From: Kribbella aluminosa
GTDB lineage: Bacteria > Actinomycetota > Actinomycetes > Propionibacteriales > Kribbellaceae
DNA length: 64,000 bases
Direction of reading: 5' to 3'
NCBI RefSeq assembly: GCF_017876295.1
Contig: NZ_JAGINT010000001.1
Span: 372,001 to 436,000, forward strand
The position numbers and the translations under genes were made by a program. The notes beneath the pieces were generated by a model, which saw nothing but the letters and a program-made list of their open reading frames with translations, was not told where the DNA came from and searched no databases. Positions 60,388 to 64,000 of this stretch are shown here, piece by piece; within the stretch, counting starts at the first letter, position 1, and every line of letters begins with the position of its first letter.

Positions 60388-61083
60388 TCAGTAACCGCGG
60401 CTCCACAGGTTGATCGCGTAGTCGACCTCGACGCCGGTGTGCGAGGCCAGGATCCGGCGGGCGTCCTGGGGCGTGAACTCGATCTTCACCACCGCCTCCA
60501 GATCGGCCCGGCTCTGGAACCGCCAGCCCATGTCCAGCCGCGTCCGCTGCCAGCAGCGGTCGGCCCAGAACCGCTCCACGACCGGCGCCTTGATCATCGG
60601 GTACGACGTACTGAACCACTGCCCGAACGTCGACCGGCTGCCGTCGTTGTCGATCACGAACGCGGTCCCGCCGCGGCGCATCACCCGGTCCAGCTCGGTC
60701 AGCCCGGGCTCGCACCCCGGCCCGAAGAAGTACGCCCAGCGCGCGTGCATCACGTCCACCGACGAGTCCGGTACCGGCAGCCGCTGCGCCGATCCCTGCC
60801 GTACTTCGACGTTCGGCAAGGATCCGGTACGCCGCCGTGCTGCCTCCGCGAGGCCACCGTGCGGCTCGACGCCGACCACCTGGGCAGCGGTCCGCGCGAA
60901 CATCGGCAGGTAGAACCCGGTGCCGCAGCCGATGTCCAGCACGGTCCCGCCGGTCCAGTCCCGGATCGCCCGCATCGCCGGCTCGATCACACCGTTCGGG
61001 TCGACCGCCCGGTTCTCGATCTCGTACACCTTCGGGTGCTGCCAGATGTTCGGGCTCGGGATCCCGCCGTCCGCGATGCTCAC
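60388..61083 (-). CDS. class I SAM-dependent methyltransferase
   Basis: The 231-residue protein has the SAM-binding motif VLDIGCGTGFYLPMFA, then VVGVEPHGGLAEAAR and LDRVMRRGGTAFVIDND, typical of the Methyltransf_11 group. The substrate is unknown. GTG 61083 is preceded on this strand by TAGGGT at 8 nt, a possible leaderless -10 box. The ABC-ATPase-like gene follows with an 11-bp gap, so it may share the transcript. Confidence 0.85.
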   Translation of the reverse strand: MSIADGGIPSPNIWQHPKVYEIENRAVDPNGVIEPAMRAIRDWTGGTVLDIGCGTGFYLPMFARTAAQVVGVEPHGGLAEAARRRTGSLPNVEVRQGSAQRLPVPDSSVDVMHARWAYFFGPGCEPGLTELDRVMRRGGTAFVIDNDGSRSTFGQWFSTSYPMIKAPVVERFWADRCWQRTRLDMGWRFQSRADLEAVVKIEFTPQDARRILASHTGVEVDYAINLWSRGY

Positions 61084-61087
61084 AGCG

Positions 61088-62287
61088 CTAGACCCTAGCC
61101 AGTGCCTGCTTCGTGGTGGCGGCCAGCAGCGCCGCCGGGACGAGCAGGATGCCGCAGAAGACGGCCAGCCAGTGGAAGCCGAGGTACGCGAGGACCGGGC
61201 CGGCAGCTGTGCCCGAAAGGGAAGCCAGGATGCCCATCGTCAGGTCGGACAGACCCTGCGCCGACGTACGGATGTCGTCCGGGACGGACCGGGACAGCAG
61301 CGTCGAGCCCGCGACCAGGCAGGCGGACCAACCGAGGCCCAGCGTGAACAGCGCGAGCCCGGTGAGCGCATGCGCGTCGTCCGGAGCCACCGCGGCCAGC
61401 GTCATCGCCACAGCCAGGACGCCCAGGCCGATGCCGATCGTGGGGATGCGGCCGAGCCTGTCCGCCAACCAGCCGGTCAGCGGGGACAGGGCATACATGC
61501 CGGCCACGTGACCGCTGATGACGAAGCCGACGATGGTCAGCGAAGCACCGTGGTGCCGCAGGTGGACCGAGGTCATCGACATGACGCCGACCATCACCGC
61601 GTGCGCCGTGGCGATCGCCAGCAGGCCCAGCCGCGCGTGCGGGATGCTCACGACCTGGCGGAACGTCTGTGCCAGCGGCTGGCGCTCCACCTTGTCGGGG
61701 CGCACCTGGCTGCGCATGCCCGTCCACACGGTGACCGCACTGAGTCCGAAGGCGACCACGGAGAACACGTACGGGCCGGCCAGCGTCAGGATGCCCAGCT
61801 TCGTGCCGATCGAGCCGCCGACGCCGGTCAGGTTCGGGCCGATGATCACGCCGATCGTGGTGGCCCAGACGACCAGGCCGAGTGAGCGGGCGATCCGGCT
61901 GGGCTCGGCTCCGTCCGTTGCGGCGTACCGGGACTGGAGGTTGGCGGCGCTGCCGCTGCCGAACAGGCAGCCGGCCGCGAGCAGTAGCGCGAGCGAGCCG
62001 AGCTGTGCGGCGAGGATCGACAGCATGGCGCCTACGAAGGCGATCCCGTAGCCGATCGTCAGCGAAACCCTTCGGCCGCGGGTCCGGGCAAGGCCGGCCA
62101 GGGGTACCGCGACGACGGCTGCACCCACAGTGCTGGAGGTGGCGACGAGGCCGGCCAGGGAGGTGGAGCCGGAGACGTTTTCGGCGAGGAGTCCGGCGAC
62201 GGCGAATCCGCTGGCTGTCGCGACGCCGCCGAGGGCATTGCTGGCCACCAGAACCCGGAGAGTTGTCCGCTGCCGCTCGCTTGTCAC
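61088..62287 (-). CDS. MFS transporter (12 TM)
   Basis: The 399-residue protein has twelve predicted helices. Motif A-like loops read LARTRGRRVSLTIGY and WLADRLGRIPTIGIG. It is an uptake or export carrier of unknown substrate. GTG 62287 is chosen because a GAGAGGG ribosome binding site lies about 7 nt upstream; TTG 62293 is possible. Its end is 4 bp from the methyltransferase start, and it is divergent from the GH20 gene. Confidence 0.85.
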   Translation of the reverse strand: MTSERQRTTLRVLVASNALGGVATASGFAVAGLLAENVSGSTSLAGLVATSSTVGAAVVAVPLAGLARTRGRRVSLTIGYGIAFVGAMLSILAAQLGSLALLLAAGCLFGSGSAANLQSRYAATDGAEPSRIARSLGLVVWATTIGVIIGPNLTGVGGSIGTKLGILTLAGPYVFSVVAFGLSAVTVWTGMRSQVRPDKVERQPLAQTFRQVVSIPHARLGLLAIATAHAVMVGVMSMTSVHLRHHGASLTIVGFVISGHVAGMYALSPLTGWLADRLGRIPTIGIGLGVLAVAMTLAAVAPDDAHALTGLALFTLGLGWSACLVAGSTLLSRSVPDDIRTSAQGLSDLTMGILASLSGTAAGPVLAYLGFHWLAVFCGILLVPAALLAATTKQALARV

Positions 62288-62384
62288 GGGCAAACCCTCT
62301 CATGAACCTGACAGGCAGCCGCTTATAGGATCGTCCTGACGTAATTCGACGACCGTTCTGATGATTCAGCCCCTTGGAGTCCGG

Positions 62385-63809
62385 ATGCCCGACATCGCGA
62401 TCGTTCCCGCGCCGCATGAGCTCACCGTCGACGAGGGCCGGTGGATCACCGCCGACCCGATCGCCGGCGCCGTCCGGGACGTGGTCGAGAACCTCGACGC
62501 GACCGAGTACCGGATCGACATCAGCACCGACGGGGCCCGGCTGACGGCCGGTTCCGAGGACGCGCTCCGGCACGCGGAGACGACGTACGCACAGCTCGTC
62601 GAGGCTGCCGAACCGGCCGAGCACGGGAAGGTCGCCGTACCGCTGGCACACGTCGCGGACGCGCCGCGGTTCGGTTGGCGCGGGATGATGCTGGACGTCG
62701 CGCGGCACTTCATGCCGAAGGAGTTCGTGCTCAGGGTCATCGACGTACTCGCGCTGCACCGGCTGAACGTGCTGCACTTCCACCTCACCGACGACCAGGG
62801 CTGGCGGGTCGAGATCGAGGCGTACCCGAAGCTGACCGAGGTCGGCGCGTGGCGCGAGCACACGATGGTCGGCAAGATGTCCCACGGCCAGACCGACTTC
62901 GAGTACGACGGCATCCGGCACGGCGGGTTCTACACCAAGGACGAGCTCTGGGAGATCGTCGCGTACGCCGCGGAGCGGGGCATCACGGTCGTACCCGAGA
63001 TCGACCTGCCGGGGCACATGCAGGCGGCGATCACGGCGTACCCGGAGCTCGGGAACCACCCGGACCAGCAGCTGAGCGTGCGGCCGTACTGGGGTATCAG
63101 CGACGACGTGCTGAACGTGAACGACGCGACCGTCGAGTTCGTGAAGACCGTGCTGCGGGAGGTGCTGGAGATCTTCCCGTCGCCGTACGTGCATCTCGGT
63201 GGTGACGAGTGCCCGTCGGTGCAGTGGGCCGAGTCGGAGGTGGCGCAGAAGCGGCAGGCCGAGCTCGGGCTCGACGAGCCGGGGCAGCTGCAGGGGTGGT
63301 TCACGGCGCAGGTCGCGGAGGTGCTGGCCGAGCAGGGGCGGCGGCTGGTCGGCTGGGACGAGATGGTCGAGACCGACTGCCCGAAGGACGCGGTCATCAT
63401 GGCGTGGCGGAGTGCGCAGCGCGGCGAGGTGGCGGCGAAGGCGGGCCACGAGGTCGTGATGGCGCCGTGCGAGTCGGTGTACTTCGACTACTACCAGGGC
63501 GACCCGGCGACCGAGCCGCTGGCGATCGGCGGCGACATCCCGCTGCGGAAGGTGTACGACTTCGAGGTGATCCCGGCGGCGCTGTCCGCGGCGGAGCAGG
63601 CGCTGATCGTCGGGACGCAGTGCCAGATCTGGACCGAGTACATGGAGGGGCCGGAGCAGGTCGGGTACATGCTGCTGCCCCGGCTGTCCGCGTTCGCCGA
63701 GCGTGCCTGGGGCTCGCCGAAGACGTCGTACGACGAGTTCCTCGCCCGCCTCCGCCCGCACCTCAAGCGCATCGAGAACCTCGGCGTGAACTACCGCCCA
63801 CTGGACTGA
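62385..63809 (+). CDS. GH20 beta-N-acetylhexosaminidase
   Basis: The 474-residue enzyme has the GH20 catalytic barrel: FGWRGMMLDVARHFMP, LNVLHFHLTDDQGWRVEI and the catalytic pair D274-E275 in HLGGDECP. It releases terminal GlcNAc or GalNAc from chitobiose, glycans or wall fragments by substrate-assisted catalysis. No signal peptide is seen, so it probably acts inside the cell on imported oligosaccharides. ATG 62385 has TTGGAG about 6 nt upstream; an ATG 24 nt earlier is possible. Confidence 0.92.
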   Translation: MPDIAIVPAPHELTVDEGRWITADPIAGAVRDVVENLDATEYRIDISTDGARLTAGSEDALRHAETTYAQLVEAAEPAEHGKVAVPLAHVADAPRFGWRGMMLDVARHFMPKEFVLRVIDVLALHRLNVLHFHLTDDQGWRVEIEAYPKLTEVGAWREHTMVGKMSHGQTDFEYDGIRHGGFYTKDELWEIVAYAAERGITVVPEIDLPGHMQAAITAYPELGNHPDQQLSVRPYWGISDDVLNVNDATVEFVKTVLREVLEIFPSPYVHLGGDECPSVQWAESEVAQKRQAELGLDEPGQLQGWFTAQVAEVLAEQGRRLVGWDEMVETDCPKDAVIMAWRSAQRGEVAAKAGHEVVMAPCESVYFDYYQGDPATEPLAIGGDIPLRKVYDFEVIPAALSAAEQALIVGTQCQIWTEYMEGPEQVGYMLLPRLSAFAERAWGSPKTSYDEFLARLRPHLKRIENLGVNYRPLD

Positions 63810-63933
63810 TCCACCTGCCCGATACCTGAGGGGATAACAAAATCTGCGTTAGCCCTGTTAGGTGGGGTAGACGACCCGGTCGGACCTGGCAAAAGATGAA
63901 GTGTCAGGAGGCCCGGTCGGGAGCGGAGGACGC

Positions 63934-64000
63934 ATGACCGCGGTAGGACCGCTGGATGCGATGTTCCTGGGCGGGGAGTCGCGGGAGCAGCCGATGCACG
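63934..64000 (+). CDS. wax ester synthase/diacylglycerol acyltransferase family, N-terminal fragment
   Basis: Only 22 codons are visible before the window ends. The sequence MTAVGPLDAMFLGGESREQP followed by MH matches the N-terminus of actinobacterial WS/DGAT (Tgs) proteins, which acylate diacylglycerol or fatty alcohols to make storage lipids. GGAGGA lies 3 nt before the ATG. The active-site HHxxxDG motif is outside the window. Confidence 0.7.
   Translation, partial: MTAVGPLDAMFLGGESREQPMH

Noticed and set aside
1..64000. CRISPR arrays, rRNA, complete tRNA genes, prophage or complete insertion sequences
   Set aside because: No regularly spaced repeats, conserved RNA sequences, transposase or phage structural genes were seen on either strand.

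Overview
The window is high-GC, densely packed actinobacterial chromosome. Gene content and order (ppa-dacB-tilS-hpt-ftsH-folE-fol genes, then nuoD2, panC-nadB-nadC-coaX, lysS-lsr2-clpC, mutY-disA-radA) match the conserved core of Streptomyces/Nocardioidaceae-type genomes. Lsr2, a Scy/FilP-like cytoskeletal pair and an F420-associated DUF2342 protease point to a filamentous actinomycete. A Kribbella-like member of the Propionibacteriales is my best guess, made from memory of gene order and codon style and not proven here. Many genes look leaderless, with a TANNNT -10 box 6-8 nt before an ATG or GTG.

Region 1 (1-6.8 kb) is accessory: an SDR enzyme cut by the window edge with a divergent MmyB-type regulator, a secreted Asp-box repeat protein, an EEP hydrolase, a secreted NlpC/P60 hydrolase, a decayed gene remnant, and a divergent quinone-oxidoreductase/MarR pair. 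Region 2 (6.8-19.7 kb) is core metabolism: ppa, dacB, a metalloprotease, tilS, hpt, ftsH, folE, a secreted streptogrisin-type protease, then folP (with a one-base frameshift), an NTF2-like gene, folB, folK, two small membrane proteins and an inositol-phosphatase gene. Region 3 (19.67-20.67 kb) is a 999-bp segment bounded by 42-bp inverted repeats (38/42 identical) that holds a broken AbiEi/DUF559-type gene.

Region 4 (20.7-27.6 kb) has an orphan nuoD2, two PH-domain membrane proteins, an NDUFAF7/MidA-type methyltransferase and a tandem CbxX-type AAA+ ATPase. Region 5 (27.7-32.8 kb) is a cofactor operon: DUF2520, panC, a 40-codon leader ORF, nadB, nadC and a coaX with an altered phosphate-binding motif. 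The nadB start is inside a long hairpin. Region 6 (32.8-39.2 kb) holds membrane and envelope genes (DUF6220-like, DedA, SPFH/NfeD) and an HTH regulator/MFS pair with a 40-bp operator palindrome.

Region 7 (39.2-47.8 kb) has lysS, lsr2, clpC behind SigR-like and ClgR-like sites, and the Scy-like/FilP-like coiled-coil pair. Region 8 (47.9-55.5 kb) carries mutY, a secreted protein, a padR-MFS operon, disA, fabH and radA, i.e. DNA repair and c-di-AMP signalling. Region 9 (55.5-61.1 kb) is a tightly overlapping minus-strand operon: methyltransferase, an ABC-ATPase-like protein lacking its catalytic motifs, a solute-binding lipoprotein, one protein fusing two permease domains, and a TPR-like membrane protein. 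The window ends with an MFS gene, a GH20 hexosaminidase and the start of a WS/DGAT acyltransferase.
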